Shown here one piece after another: positions 63,691 to 64,000 of a stretch of 64,000 nucleotides of DNA. This DNA is from Casuarius casuarius (taxonomy: Eukaryota > Chordata > Aves > Casuariiformes > Casuariidae): positions 284,583 to 348,582 of the forward strand of contig PTFA01000193.1 in assembly GCA_003342895.1 (NCBI GenBank). Direction: 5' to 3'. Each line of letters begins with the position of its first letter. Positions within the stretch are counted from its first letter, which is position 1. The position numbers were made by a program, and so were the translations under genes. The notes below the pieces were generated by a model. The model did no database searches. It was not told the DNA's origin and saw only the letters and a list, made by a program, of their open reading frames with translations.

Positions 63691-64000
63691 CAGTGCAGAA
63701 ACTTGATGCCACTGAACTCATCTGCACCTCTGGCGTAGATGCACCACAGTTACCTCGCCAACACCCTTTGGACAGTGAGTCTCCAACGCTGTGGGCTCAC
63801 GCGAGAGTCACCACCGAGGTTGGTTCCCAAAATCGCCAGCCCCCCTCCTCTCCACGCACCAGGGGCTTCGTCTTCCCTTTCACAAAACACAGCCCTCAGG
63901 AAAGCGTCTTCCTCTCGGCACCCATGGGAGATCGCACCGATCTGCTCCTCTGGTTTTGCCCCTGTGGTGCTTCTGGAAGGCTGCGGCCACCATTTGATTT

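Larger units (their letters stand above)
38474..64000 (-). other. ASIC2: ASIC2 intron 2, partial (at least 25.5 kb)
   Basis: The acceptor end is at 38474, and the donor end lies beyond the window. I looked on the minus strand for exon 2, which should encode the stretch ending DIQQDEYLPIWGET, and found no match. There is no other recognised gene. The intron holds several AT-rich blocks that resemble conserved elements (listed separately), a (TTTA)n repeat, and a 31-bp minisatellite at the right end. Remaining sequence is GC-rich and unremarkable. Confidence 0.85.

Overview
The window looks like vertebrate nuclear DNA, most probably from a bird or another sauropsid. It has small exons with canonical GT-AG splice sites, long non-coding introns, (TA)n and (AC)n microsatellites, and no bacterial-type gene packing. 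I recognise one gene: the 3' part of ASIC2 (acid-sensing ion channel 2, also called ACCN1, BNC1 or MDEG), on the minus strand. Eight exons join in frame into 276 complete codons plus one split codon, from the middle of the extracellular domain through the second membrane segment to the C-terminus. By the usual ten-exon layout of this gene they are exons 3 to 10. The protein differs from my recollection of human ASIC2 at only about nine positions and has no internal stop, so the gene appears intact and strongly constrained. The sauropsid assignment is inferred from general sequence character and was not tested by a search.

Layout: 1-17739 is the gene-free 3' flank of ASIC2, with microsatellites, a 20-bp minisatellite, a hairpin-forming inverted repeat and scattered AT-rich unique sequence. 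17740-18665 is the likely 3' UTR, with a proximal and a distal poly(A) signal and an unusual CpG-rich stretch near its end. 18666-25816 holds exons 10 to 4 in a tight cluster. 25817-38345 is intron 3 (12.5 kb). 38346-38473 is exon 3. 38474-64000 is intron 2, which runs off the window. Exon 2, the alternative first exons (ASIC2a/ASIC2b) and the promoter were not seen and should lie beyond position 64000.

Functionally the exons build one polypeptide: palm/finger (exon 3), wrist tryptophan and cysteine-rich thumb (exons 4 and 5), palm (exons 6 and 7), pore helix with the Gly-Ala-Ser selectivity filter (exon 8), and the cytoplasmic tail with the C-terminus known to bind PICK1 (exons 9 and 10). 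The most interesting point is that intron 9 is only 108 bp, a multiple of three, with no in-frame stop. Its retention would insert 36 residues into the cytoplasmic tail without breaking the frame. Other leads are the CpG-rich 3' end, several AT-rich blocks in the introns that resemble conserved regulatory elements, and a compound hairpin at 10818-10908. I found no convincing second protein gene and no RNA gene, CRISPR array or intact mobile element.
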